Assembly (NCBI GenBank): GCA_028820655.1 | Contig: JAPPIK010000059.1 | Span: forward strand, 32,956 to 78,669 | DNA: 45,714 nucleotides | Direction: 5' to 3' | Source of the DNA: Candidatus Poribacteria bacterium | GTDB taxonomy: Bacteria > Poribacteria > WGA-4E > JAJDTR01 | Part shown: positions 8,392 through 16,847 of the stretch, piece by piece | Layout of the letters: the number at the start of each line of letters is the position of its first letter | How positions within the stretch are numbered: position 1 is the first letter of the stretch | Translations under genes and position numbers: made by a program | Notes under the pieces: generated by a model | The model's input: the letters and a program-made list of their open reading frames with translations, nothing else | What the model was told of the DNA's origin: nothing | Databases searched by the model: none

Positions 8392-8419
8392 AAAGCGGGC
8401 GAAATTGCGCCCGCTTTTT
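8392..8419 (+). terminator. Intrinsic terminator between ssb and rpsR
   Basis: Perfect 10 bp stem AAAGCGGGCG (8392-8401) and CGCCCGCTTT (8408-8417), loop AAATTG, with the T-run continuing to 8419. It lies inside the operon, so it probably lowers read-through from rpsF-ssb into rpsR and the later genes instead of ending the unit. Confidence 0.75.
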
Positions 8420-8452
8420 CCACGTAAACAGGAGTGTGAGAGGAATCTGATT

Positions 8453-8662
8453 ATGGCTGGACGTAAACGTTGCCGCCTGTGTATCGGGAAGGTCAGGGTG
8501 GTTGATTACAAGGACATTTCCATGCTCAAGAATTTTACGAGCGAGCGCGGCAAGATTATTACTCGGCGGGCTTCCGGGAACTGCGCGAGGCATCAAAAGT
8601 TGGTTACTCGCGCCGTTAAACGCGCTCGCACGGTTGCCTTATTGCCTTTCAGTAGACAGTAA
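8453..8662 (+). CDS. rpsR: 30S ribosomal protein S18, zinc-binding form
   Basis: 69 aa partner of S6 on the small-subunit platform. It keeps four zinc ligands of the C+ type: Cys7, Cys10, Cys44 and His47 (CRLC and NCARHQ). Conserved core [20 protein letters not shown] and [20 protein letters not shown]. The open frame extends to 8405, but the ATG at 8453 fits the family and has GAGAGGA before it; the upstream part is the arm of a terminator. It follows that terminator by 34 bases. Confidence 0.97.
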   Translation: MAGRKRCRLCIGKVRVVDYKDISMLKNFTSERGKIITRRASGNCARHQKLVTRAVKRARTVALLPFSRQ

Positions 8663-8720
8663 TGACATTTCCCTATATTCGGCACACACAGCGTCGAACA
8701 AGTCTATCGGAAACGGGGCA

Positions 8721-8779
8721 AGGGGATCTCTATCGAGGTCATTGTCTACGCTCTTGATCCATTCGCTTCTTTGATCCCC
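8721..8779. repeat. GATCAAGCGAG-family repeat, inverted, between rpsR and rplI
   Basis: Read on the minus strand this is GGGGATCAAAGAAGCGAATG, then GATCAAGAGCGTAGACAATG, then CGATAGAGATCC. It is in the opposite orientation to most copies and splits the ribosomal operon, leaving a 213-base gap between rpsR and rplI. Confidence 0.75.
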
Positions 8780-8875
8780 GCCCCCCGGATTCGGTGTGCA
8801 AAGAATGTGCACCATTGTTCAATCGAAATGGTATAAATTCGCGAAAAAACCTGCAACAACATAGCGAGGAATCTG

Positions 8876-9322
8876 ATGGAAATCATACTAAAAAAAGCGG
8901 TCAGCGGGCTTGGAAACGGAGGAGATGTGGTCAAAGTTGCTAACGGCTATGCTCGCAATTATCTGATCCCCATGCAACTCGCCATCCAAGCGACGGAGCA
9001 GAATCGTCGCTTATTCGAACAGGAAAAGCATATCCTTGAGAACCTGGAAGTCAAGGAGAAGGCGCGTGCCGAAGAGATTGCGGCAAGCCTCGCGGGAGTG
9101 ACCTGCACGTTGCAGCGGCGTTCCGGCGAGAACGATAGGCTATTCGGGTCTGTTACTTCAATGGACATCGCGGAGGTGCTTTCCGCCCAGTCTATTGAAA
9201 TTGATCGGCGTCAAATCGAATTGGATGAGCCGATAAGAGAGTTGGGTGTGTTCACGGTACCGATTCGTTTACACGCCGAGGTCGTGGCAGAAGTGCGTGT
9301 AGTGGTTGAACGCGAAGAGTAG
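8876..9322 (+). CDS. rplI: 50S ribosomal protein L9
   Basis: 148 aa, normal length. L9 binds 23S rRNA at the base of the L1 stalk. The N-domain has GNGGDVVKVANGYARNYLIP; a long helix follows, then the C-domain ending VEREE. GCGAGGA lies about 5 bases before the ATG. Fourth gene in the block, after the repeat insertion. Confidence 0.97.
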   Translation: MEIILKKAVSGLGNGGDVVKVANGYARNYLIPMQLAIQATEQNRRLFEQEKHILENLEVKEKARAEEIAASLAGVTCTLQRRSGENDRLFGSVTSMDIAEVLSAQSIEIDRRQIELDEPIRELGVFTVPIRLHAEVVAEVRVVVEREE

Positions 9323-9328
9323 TCTCTC

Positions 9329-9350
9329 GAAACCGAGTTTTTTCTTGAAA
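9329..9350. repeat. Half copy of the AT-rich palindrome between rplI and dnaB
   Basis: GAAACCGAGTTTTTTCTTGA is the left arm and loop of the 32 bp palindrome; the right arm is missing. It lies 6 bases after the rplI stop and just before the AAGGTGAG ribosome-binding site of dnaB, so the repeat supplied part of the dnaB leader. Confidence 0.75.
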
Positions 9351-9364
9351 CAAGGTGAGTTTCA

Positions 9365-10705
9365 ATGGCGTCCCCCGAACCAGTTGAACCTCTTCACGAT
9401 AGAGAAGCAGAGCGGGCAGTGCTGGGCGCGATGCTCATGGATACGAATGTTATCCCTCGCGTCATGCCGATTTTGGGTGAAACGCCCGACTCCTTTTTTA
9501 CGACGGATCACCAAATCATCTATTCCGCTGCTGTCGAAATCTACGACCGGCATAGCAAAGCAGATATCCTCCTTGTTGCCGATCACCTCAAGAATTCGGA
9601 TCAATTGAAGCGCGTCGGCGGCGCGATTTACCTGTACGACCTTCAAGCCAGGATTGTTGAGACCGAGAACACCGAGTTTCACGCGCAGATTGTCAGAGAC
9701 AAGTGGATGCGCCGCCAACTCATTCAAGCGAGCGCGGCGATTCGAGAAATCGCCCAAGACGGAGAGAAGGACCTCGTTGACGTTCTGGACGAATCTCAGG
9801 AAGAAATATTCCGACTGAATAGTCTGAACACCAATCGTGGATTCATACCTCTTGGTTCCCTCATCAATCAAAGCCTTAAAGACATTGAGGAGTTATTTCA
9901 CAAGGATCAGCAGTATGTCGGTGTACCGAGCGGGTTCACGGACCTTGATATTTTGACCTCGGGATTGCAGCGTGGGGATTTAATTATTATTGCCGCCCGA
10001 CCCAGTATGGGAAAGACCACGCTGGTGTTAAACATCGCTCAAAACATTGCGCTCGAACAGGAACTTCCCGTTGCCGTATTCAGTCTTGAGATGCCGGCAC
10101 GCCAGGTGGCGATGCGGATGCTTGCCGCCGAAGCTCACATAGACTTCGCGAAACTTCGAATAGGGAATATCACAGATCAGAATTGGCAAGATCTCACCCA
10201 AGGCGCCACCACCCTGATAGAAGCAGGAAGCCGAATTTCTATTCATGAAGCCCGCGGAATTACCATACAGACGGTGCGCGCGGAAGCTAGGCGGCTTAAA
10301 TCTCAACAGGAAAACTTGGCGCTTATAATAGTTGATTATCTGCAATTGTTGAGAGGGACGGGTCAATATACGGGTCGCGAACAGGAGATAGCCGAGATTT
10401 CCCGCGCGCTTAAGGCGCTTGCATGGGAGTTGGATGTTCCGATTATCGCATGTTCGCAACTCAACCGTGAGCTGGAAAGACGTCCCGACAAACGCCCCCA
10501 ACTAGCGGATCTGCGGGAATCGGGCGCTATCGAACAGGATGCCGATCTGGTGGTTTTTCTGCATCGGGATGATTATTACGACGAACAGTCCGAGGCGGCA
10601 GGTATGGCGGACCTGATCATTCGAAAACAGCGGAACGGCGCTACCGGTACGGTCCAATTGGAATTCGTTAAAGAGCAGATGCGGTTTGCCAATCTCGAGG
10701 TCTAG
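9365..10705 (+). CDS. dnaB: Replicative DNA helicase DnaB
   Basis: Hexameric helicase that unwinds DNA at the fork and contacts primase. Residues 10-110 are the DnaB N-domain (HDREAERAVLGAMLMD); the RecA-like ATPase follows from about 185, with Walker A ARPSMGKTT near 212, the Walker B region LALIIVDYLQLL, and ACSQLNRELERRPDKRP, SGAIEQDADLVVFLHRDDYY. 446 aa is normal and no intein is present. AAGGTGAG precedes the ATG by 5-6 bases. It ends the rpsF operon; MlaE starts 110 bases later. A decayed N-domain relic of a related gene is at 3863. Confidence 0.97.
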   Translation: MASPEPVEPLHDREAERAVLGAMLMDTNVIPRVMPILGETPDSFFTTDHQIIYSAAVEIYDRHSKADILLVADHLKNSDQLKRVGGAIYLYDLQARIVETENTEFHAQIVRDKWMRRQLIQASAAIREIAQDGEKDLVDVLDESQEEIFRLNSLNTNRGFIPLGSLINQSLKDIEELFHKDQQYVGVPSGFTDLDILTSGLQRGDLIIIAARPSMGKTTLVLNIAQNIALEQELPVAVFSLEMPARQVAMRMLAAEAHIDFAKLRIGNITDQNWQDLTQGATTLIEAGSRISIHEARGITIQTVRAEARRLKSQQENLALIIVDYLQLLRGTGQYTGREQEIAEISRALKALAWELDVPIIACSQLNRELERRPDKRPQLADLRESGAIEQDADLVVFLHRDDYYDEQSEAAGMADLIIRKQRNGATGTVQLEFVKEQMRFANLEV

Positions 10706-10815
10706 GGAAAGAAGACCGCACTGGATCGCACACATTTTACTGCAATAATCCGCGCAAAATCAGCGTCCCCGCAACTTGCATTCGGAATTTTTGTACGCCG
10801 CCTCTGGTATTCTAA

Positions 10816-11652
10816 ATGGCAGACCAACCTTCTGTCCCACAGCAAAAACCGGTCTCGCTGCTCCGATTCGCTGATTTCGCCGGTGCACGAATTCTCTACC
10901 GGCTTTCAGGCTTTGGCCGTGCGTCCATCTTTGTATTCCGAACCCTCGCCCTTCTTTTCAAACCTCCCTTCCAACTTAATCTGCTCGTCCGGCAATTGCG
11001 TCTAATTGGTGTTGATTCGCTGTCCGTCGTATTGGTGTCGGGGATTTTTACGGGTATAGTATTGGCCACTCAGGGTTACATTCAACTGAGCGATCTGTCC
11101 GCGGAAGGACAAATTGGCAGGTTTGTCTGTGTCTCCCTAATCAAAGAGTTGGGTCCGATGGTCACGGGGTTTGTGTTGGCGGGGCGAATCGGCGCCTCGA
11201 TTACCGCCGAACTCGGTACCATGAAGGTGACGGAACAAATTGACGCGCTTTCGGTCATGGGAACGGACCCGGTGAAATACCTCGTCGTTCCTCGATTCTT
11301 GGCGTGTGCATATATGCTCCCGATTTTAACGGTTTTCTCGACCTTCTCCGGTATCGCGGGCGGGTATGCTGTTGCCGTCTATCTGTTCAACATGAACGGC
11401 GTGTTCTTCATGAAGCAGGTGCAGAGTTACCTATACATAAGCAGCATTTGCATAAGCCTTATCAAAGCAACTTCGTTCGGAATGGCAATCGCGTTGGTCG
11501 GATGTTATAAAGGATTCACCATCTCTGTAGCCGGAGGTGCGGAAGGGGTTGGTAAGGCAACCACGGGATCCGCTGTTGTTTCTCTAATGCTTATTCTGGT
11601 CTTGGATGTACTATTGAACCATCTGCTATTCACGCTTCTTCAATTGAAATAG
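10816..11652 (+). CDS. mlaE: MlaE-family phospholipid ABC transporter permease
   Basis: Inner-membrane permease of the Mla/MCE system, which moves phospholipids between membranes. About five hydrophobic segments follow a polar 35-residue N-terminus. Family motifs: SGIFTGIVLATQGYIQL, then VLAGRIGASITAELGTMKVT with EQIDAL after it, and the Gly-rich KGFTISVAGGAEGVGKAT near the end. 278 aa is normal. The start is the first ATG of the frame but its ribosome-binding site is weak. mlaF follows within 9 bases, so the two are translated together. Confidence 0.95.
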   Translation: MADQPSVPQQKPVSLLRFADFAGARILYRLSGFGRASIFVFRTLALLFKPPFQLNLLVRQLRLIGVDSLSVVLVSGIFTGIVLATQGYIQLSDLSAEGQIGRFVCVSLIKELGPMVTGFVLAGRIGASITAELGTMKVTEQIDALSVMGTDPVKYLVVPRFLACAYMLPILTVFSTFSGIAGGYAVAVYLFNMNGVFFMKQVQSYLYISSICISLIKATSFGMAIALVGCYKGFTISVAGGAEGVGKATTGSAVVSLMLILVLDVLLNHLLFTLLQLK

Positions 11653-11660
11653 TAAGGTAT

Positions 11661-12497
11661 GTGGTTGCCAACGATAATTTGGGGAGGGCCTTTAAGTCTC
11701 GGCTTATGATTCAGATCAAGAACCTTTGGAAGAGTTTTGAAGGTAAGCAGGTACTGAAAGGACTGGATCTGCATATCCCCCGCGGCGAAACGCTGGTCAT
11801 TATGGGACGCAGTGGATGCGGGAAGAGCCTTCTCTTGAAACTCGTTACCGGTTTGATGCAGCCCGATGCAGGCGAAATCCTGGTAGACGGTGAAGAAATT
11901 TCAGGGTTGAAGTTCAAAGAATTGAATCACATGCGGCGCAAATTTGGGCTGCTATTCCAATCGGCGGCGCTGTTTGATTCGATGTCCGTTGAGGAAAACG
12001 TCGGGTTTATGCTCGCCCAACACACAAAACTGTCTCGAGCACAGATCAGAGAGATTGTAATCGAGAAACTGCATTTGGTAGACCTTGACGGCACCGAACA
12101 CTTGAGACCGGCGGAACTTAGCGGCGGCATGCGGAAACGGGTTGGTCTTGCCCGCGCCATCGCTTTTGACCCCGAAGTGATTCTATATGACGAACCAACA
12201 ACGGGATTGGATCCGGTTACATGCGTCGAAATTAACAGATTGATTCAAAGTTTGCATGAGAAACTCGAGGTGACTTCTGTCGTCGTGACGCACGATATGG
12301 ACAGTGCTTTCACTGTCGCAACGCGGATGGCAATGATTCATAGTGGGAAGATTGTTGCTTTTGGTCACCCGAACGAGATGCTTGAGAATGACGATCCGAT
12401 TCTACAGCAATTTATTCTTCTCGGTGCACCCGAGCAGATTCTTAACGTTAGCAACCCTGTGTTAAAGGAGTTTATCCTCAATTTACGCGAGGAGTAA
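11661..12497 (+). CDS. mlaF: MlaF-family ABC transporter ATP-binding protein
   Basis: ATPase that powers the MlaE permease. Motifs: Walker A MGRSGCGKS, Q-loop LLFQSAALFDSMSVEENVGF, signature LSGGMRKRVGLARA, Walker B VILYDEPTTGLDP, H-loop VVTHDMDSA. The start is uncertain: GTG at 11661 follows the mlaE stop closely, whereas the ATG at 11706 (MIQIKNLWKSFEGKQVL) begins exactly where family similarity begins. The C-terminus contains two similar short segments, DPILQQFI and NPVLKEFI, about 19 residues apart, which may be a small internal duplication of the usual MlaF tail. Confidence 0.95.
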   Translation: MVANDNLGRAFKSRLMIQIKNLWKSFEGKQVLKGLDLHIPRGETLVIMGRSGCGKSLLLKLVTGLMQPDAGEILVDGEEISGLKFKELNHMRRKFGLLFQSAALFDSMSVEENVGFMLAQHTKLSRAQIREIVIEKLHLVDLDGTEHLRPAELSGGMRKRVGLARAIAFDPEVILYDEPTTGLDPVTCVEINRLIQSLHEKLEVTSVVVTHDMDSAFTVATRMAMIHSGKIVAFGHPNEMLENDDPILQQFILLGAPEQILNVSNPVLKEFILNLREE

Positions 12498-12581
12498 TCA
12501 GCAGGCACACGCACTCATACGGTCCGTAGTGAGGTAATTCACGGCGCGTTCTTCTGCCAAAATCGAAAAAAGGGGCAATTG

Positions 12582-14147
12582 ATGGATTCATGGACAACCC
12601 ATGCAAAAGTGGGAATTGTCGTTATTGTTGGGCTTGTATTACTTGGTGTCTTACTCGTCATGGCAACTGATTGGCCGTTCGCGGCTAGCGGCGATCACTT
12701 AATCGTTCACTTCAAGCGTGTCAACGATCTTCAGCGAGGCGCAGGTGTCTACCTTTCGGGAGTTGCCATCGGAAAAGTAACAGCCATTGATTTGAAGGCG
12801 AACGAGGACATCGTCGAAATTCGAATGCGCGTGAAAAACGCGTTCCAACGCATCAGGCAGGGCTGCACGGTAAAGATTGGAATCTTCGGTTTTGTAGGAG
12901 AGGCTTACATTGATATAGTCAACGGACCGGTAGACAGCCCGCTCCTAAATCCATCTGATTTACCGTTAACCGGTCAATCTCCATTGGGTCTACAGGACTT
13001 CCTTCAACAATCGAATCAAGCTATCTTGGAGACAATACAACTTACTCGATCCGCAAATGAACTGATACAGTTGAATCGGGAGAACATACAACAGGGCATC
13101 GCGGATGTGCGGCAGCTCGTGGCTCAAACGGGCGAAGCGGTCGAAAGAGCAAGCAAAAACACGCAGGAAACAGTCGAAATCGTTAAGCGGTTGGCTAACG
13201 AGAACGATAAGCGTTTTGAACAAACGCTTGGGCGCGTGAATCAGTTATTGGAGCAACTGACGGGAGATTCTCAGCTTCTCGGCGAACGTATAGATGCCAT
13301 TACGAGTTCGGTGCTCGACCTCGTGGATCGAAATTCCGATTCGATTAATCAGATTGTCACGGACTTGAACGCCGGATCTTCCGATTTTCGGCAACTTTCC
13401 CAACAGCTACGAAAAGATCTCGGAGAGCTGAATGCCGAACTCTCGGATTTGGTGGCTGAAAGTCGAGAAGTCATCGAGTCTGATGCGCCGAAATTGAATC
13501 AGATTCTGGCGGATATAGCAGAATTGACGGCTGAACTGGAGGAATTTCCCGAGAATCTCAACCATATTCTTGAGCAAGTCCGGCACGGCGACGGAAGTTT
13601 AGCCCAATTGTTGAACAAACCCGACACGATCAATGAAGTGCGCGAAACACTGAAAACAATCAATGACACCGTGGGAGAGATTTATAGCTTTTCGGGGAAG
13701 GTCGACCGGCGGTTTGGCGATCTCAAAGCCCCGGAATTGGCATGGGATTACGAGCTCCGTTATCTCAGTCTTGAAGAGAGCCTCCACAATGAATTCGCGT
13801 TGGTGTTGTTGCCGTCGCTAACGCAGCGTCTTCGATTCGGATTTGGGATGCGGAATAAAGACGTGAAATTCGAGTCCCAATATGCTCAAGATTTCTTCGA
13901 CGGACGCCTACGCGGGCGAGTCGGGTTCATGCGATCAAGGGCGGGAGTGGGGATTGATGCGTGGTTGTTTGCTCGGCGGCTCGGGTTGACCGTTGAGGGA
14001 TTTCATCTTACCAGCAAAAATCCCGAACTCAACGCAGAGATGGCGTGGAGGTTTTTCCGCTATGGTCATGTGATTCTCGGCGCAGAGAATCTCACAGATG
14101 ACATACGCTACACGGCGGGTATTCGACTGGTTGGAAGCAATTGGTAG
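12582..14147 (+). CDS. MCE/MlaD-family lipid-binding protein with coiled coil and C-terminal beta domain
   Basis: Periplasmic lipid-binding subunit anchored in the inner membrane. Residues about 10-28 are a transmembrane helix (VGIVVIVGLVLLGVLLVMA). The MCE domain spans about 40-125 (LQRGAGVYLSGVAIGKVTAI, then IGIFGFVGEAYIDIVNG). About 140-370 is a long helical coiled coil full of Asn, Gln and Leu. The last 140 residues are strand-rich with alternating aromatics (LRFGFGMR, GRLRGRVGFMRSRAGVGID, YTAGIRLVGSNW). E. coli MlaD has only the first two parts. AAAGGGG precedes the ATG at 12582; a TTG three bases earlier is less likely. It is the third gene of the mla set. No MlaB, MlaC or MlaA follows. 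Confidence 0.9.
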   Translation: MDSWTTHAKVGIVVIVGLVLLGVLLVMATDWPFAASGDHLIVHFKRVNDLQRGAGVYLSGVAIGKVTAIDLKANEDIVEIRMRVKNAFQRIRQGCTVKIGIFGFVGEAYIDIVNGPVDSPLLNPSDLPLTGQSPLGLQDFLQQSNQAILETIQLTRSANELIQLNRENIQQGIADVRQLVAQTGEAVERASKNTQETVEIVKRLANENDKRFEQTLGRVNQLLEQLTGDSQLLGERIDAITSSVLDLVDRNSDSINQIVTDLNAGSSDFRQLSQQLRKDLGELNAELSDLVAESREVIESDAPKLNQILADIAELTAELEEFPENLNHILEQVRHGDGSLAQLLNKPDTINEVRETLKTINDTVGEIYSFSGKVDRRFGDLKAPELAWDYELRYLSLEESLHNEFALVLLPSLTQRLRFGFGMRNKDVKFESQYAQDFFDGRLRGRVGFMRSRAGVGIDAWLFARRLGLTVEGFHLTSKNPELNAEMAWRFFRYGHVILGAENLTDDIRYTAGIRLVGSNW

Positions 14148-14165
14148 ACCGATTCATTACCTATA

Positions 14166-14476
14166 GAACCTGTTTGAAAAGTTCATTTGTAAGGTGCAAT
14201 CAAGCGAGTGCATAGCGAGTGATCAAGTGAGTGGATAACGAACGCGATAGAGTTCCCATAGAAATCCCGTGCCTACCAGCCTTTAAAAGCCCCAGCGGGG
14301 ATCAAGCGAGTGAATAGCGAGTACGATAGAGATCTTGAAGGTGTATAGAAACGTCAAAACCCCGTGTTCCAAAGCCCCAGCGGGGCGAAAGGTTCGTAAT
14401 AGATTGCAATTCACATATGAAATAACGCCGTATTAGTAACCAACAATGGCTTTGCTATGATTTTTCAAACAGGCTC
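14166..14476. mobile_element. MITE-like element 1, 311 bp
   Basis: Terminal inverted repeats GAACCTGTTTGAAAA (14166-14180) and TTTTCAAACAGGCTC (14462-14476) match at 14 of 15 positions. The inside has no coding capacity; it carries GATCAAGCGAG-type units (14201-14336) and two short AGCCCCAGCGGGG palindromes. Two other elements with the same ends are at 21440 and 22304. Target-site duplication is not clear. Confidence 0.75.
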
Positions 14477-14516
14477 ATAGTCAATTCGCTTCATATTTGC
14501 ACAAATTCTTGTAGGT

Positions 14517-14588
14517 GATCAAGCGACTGGATAAGGAGTGATCAAGTGAGTGGATAACGAACGCGATAGAAATCCCATAGAGATCCCC
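14517..14588. repeat. GATCAAGCGAG-family repeat cluster
   Basis: GATCAAGCGACTGGATAAGG, then GATCAAGTGAGTGGATAACG, then ACGCGATAGAAATCC and ATAGAGATCCCC. It lies just outside the MITE-like element, so the repeat also exists free of it. Confidence 0.8.
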
Positions 14589-14709
14589 TTTCCACCCGCA
14601 CCGACAAGAAGGGACTAATATTGGTTCGCTTGGGAAACCGAACTTACTGCAGTGCATAAATGACTTATGGTTTTGCTATAAAGGCCGCTGAATACTCAAG
14701 TCGAGATCG

Positions 14710-16071
14710 ATGGCAAAAGAACGTCGTCAGTTTGTCTGTCAGGAGTGTGGATACGTTTCTCTCAAATGGCTCGGTCGGTGTCCCGATTGCCAAAAGTGGA
14801 ACAGTCTTACCGAAGAAATTGAGTTTGACGCGTCGTCGCCGGGGCATCGCACAATCGGAAAACCGTCTCGCCAGCCTGAAACAATTGGAGAGATTGCCGC
14901 AAGCGAAGAGGATCGGCTTCTCACGGGAATTCGCGAGTTTGATCGGGTGCTCGGTGATGGAATCGTTCCCGGCTCCGTCACACTGATCGGCGGAGATCCG
15001 GGCATCGGAAAATCGACGCTCCTGCTCCAAGCCAGCGACGCCGTAAGCCGGGTTTACGGCACGGTGTTATACGTTACCGGCGAAGAATCTGCCGCCCAAA
15101 CCAAGCTTCGCGCTAACCGTCTCGGGCTCTCATCAGAGGCGTTGCTCGTGTTGTGTGAAAACGACCTTGAACAGATCGAAGCACACATCGCGGCGGTACA
15201 GCCTAGCATGGTGGTCATCGATTCGATTCAAGCGGTCTACTTGCCGGCACTACAATCGGCGCCTGGAAGTGTAACCCAAATACGCGAATGTGCGGGACAG
15301 TTGCTCATCCTTGCAAAGAGCAAGGACATTCCGGTGGTGCTGGTAGGTCACGTCACCAAAGATGGCGCGTTGGCGGGACCTCGAATGTTGGAGCACATTG
15401 TGGATACGGTGCTCTACTTTGAGGGTGAACAGCAGCATATCTATCGAGTTTTGCGCGCCGTCAAGAATCGTTTCGGATCAACCAACGAAATCGGAATTTT
15501 TGAAATGTTGAGCCGCGGGTTGGTGGATGTAGAGAACCCGTCGGTGTTATTCCTTGGCGATCGGCAGGAAAACGTGTCCGGCTCCGTTGTCGTGTCAAGC
15601 ATTGAGGGAACTCGCCCTCTGCTGTTGGAACTTCAAGCGCTTGTTTCACCGTCAAACTTTGCTTTCCCGCGCAACACGACCGCCGGGGTCGATCGGCAAA
15701 AAATTGCGATGCTGGTTGCCGTGTTGCATAAACGTATCGGGATGAATGTAGGCGATTCGGACGTGTTTGTCAACATCACCGGCGGTGTTCGCATCGATGA
15801 GCCGGGAATCGACCTCGGGATTGTCATTGCAATAGTGTCCAATCATCGTGACATCGCGGTTGACCCCTACACCGTCCTAATCGGCGAGGTTGGGTTAGGC
15901 GGCGAGGTTCGCCCGGTGGCACAAATCGACAAGCGGTTACGCGAAGCGGCAAAACTCGGTTTCAAGCGAGCAATCCTGCCGGAAACAAATCGAAAAGGAC
16001 TGGATTTGACCGAGGACATTGAGTTGTTTGGAGCAAAGAATCTCCATGATGTGTTAGGCATTCTGTTTTAA
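14710..16071 (+). CDS. radA: DNA repair protein RadA
   Basis: RecA-like branch-migration helicase that helps process recombination intermediates. Order of parts: C4 zinc finger with Cys10, Cys13, Cys24, Cys27 (CQECGY and CPDC), RecA-like ATPase with Walker A GGDPGIGKST near residue 95, the RadA-specific VKNRFGSTNEIG near 250, and a Lon-type C-domain (VGDSDVFVNITGGVRIDEPG). 453 aa is normal. In Firmicutes radA precedes disA, yacL, ispD and ispF; here disA is missing but the rest follows in order. Confidence 0.97.
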   Translation: MAKERRQFVCQECGYVSLKWLGRCPDCQKWNSLTEEIEFDASSPGHRTIGKPSRQPETIGEIAASEEDRLLTGIREFDRVLGDGIVPGSVTLIGGDPGIGKSTLLLQASDAVSRVYGTVLYVTGEESAAQTKLRANRLGLSSEALLVLCENDLEQIEAHIAAVQPSMVVIDSIQAVYLPALQSAPGSVTQIRECAGQLLILAKSKDIPVVLVGHVTKDGALAGPRMLEHIVDTVLYFEGEQQHIYRVLRAVKNRFGSTNEIGIFEMLSRGLVDVENPSVLFLGDRQENVSGSVVVSSIEGTRPLLLELQALVSPSNFAFPRNTTAGVDRQKIAMLVAVLHKRIGMNVGDSDVFVNITGGVRIDEPGIDLGIVIAIVSNHRDIAVDPYTVLIGEVGLGGEVRPVAQIDKRLREAAKLGFKRAILPETNRKGLDLTEDIELFGAKNLHDVLGILF

Positions 16072-16838
16072 GAAGGATTGAAACTTGAAGGTACATAATC
16101 AACGCATGTTGCTACCCATTCCCGTAGGTCGGGCTTCTAACCCGACCCTCTCATAGGATGCGTCGCACACCGTGTCGATGTGCGTTAAATCGACGGAATC
16201 TGCCCGCAGTGGATAGACAAATCCACTGCCATCGGATACGGCTTGGATGTGCCCATCCAAACCGAGCAGGACTACAATTTAACACTCCGAAAATCTCAAG
16301 TTCAACTATTGACAATAGGTGGCAATTTGGGTTAATTGACTCGGTTCGACTCTCACATTTAAGCGAGCTAACCGACGGTGTCAATCAAGTGTTGAGTTCA
16401 TATTGAGTTTTGGTATTGCAAGGCGGGCAAGGTGCCCCGCCCATTGGTTAAGTGTTGTACCTATGTGGTACTTCTGCAAAGAGTCGAGTTCAGTGTTTGT
16501 TTGATTGGCAGTAGAGTCCTTGTCGTCATTTTTAAGACGAATCCTCACTTGTGTATGGCACGCACCTTTGGGATCTTGATGGGAATTCTAGCGCGTTCGT
16601 TTGATCCATTCGTTCAATTGATTCTATTCGGTAAATTGATCTTTCAGATTGTGATAAGAAATTTTCATATTTGATGAACTATCCTCAACTAAAAACGGCG
16701 GTGCATGTCTAAAATCTTATAGTAGCAACTTGGTTATTATATCGTGTTTTTTTATGTTGTGCGTCGTCTTACGAATAAATCCGTTAACCAAACCTAATCC
16801 CTACCAACATGTCTAACTTATCGAAAACGTGAAAGAAG
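16072..16838. other. Intergenic region, 767 bases, with scattered palindromes
   Basis: Contains a CCGTAGGTCGGGCTTCTAAC palindrome followed by CCGACC (16122-16154), a variant of the GTAGGTGCGGTT family, and a GGCGGGC...GCCCCGCCC inverted repeat near 16421-16441. The frames at 16158-16406 and 16432-16674 have no ribosome-binding site and no recognisable domain. The final 150 bases are AT rich and likely hold the promoter of the PIN/TRAM gene. Confidence 0.6.
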
Positions 16839-16847
16839 GTGACTGTC

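Larger units (their letters stand above)
14148..14709. other. Repeat-filled gap before radA
   Basis: No gene. Holds an inverted-repeat element (14166-14476), a further GATCAAGCGAG cluster (14517-14588) and the radA promoter region. A TGCTATAAA sequence (14674-14682) resembles an extended -10 box close to the radA start, but a -35 is not evident. Confidence 0.7.

Noticed and set aside
16158-16674. Two short frames between radA and the PIN/TRAM gene
   Set aside because: No ribosome-binding site or domain, and they overlap palindromic repeats; not enough to call genes.
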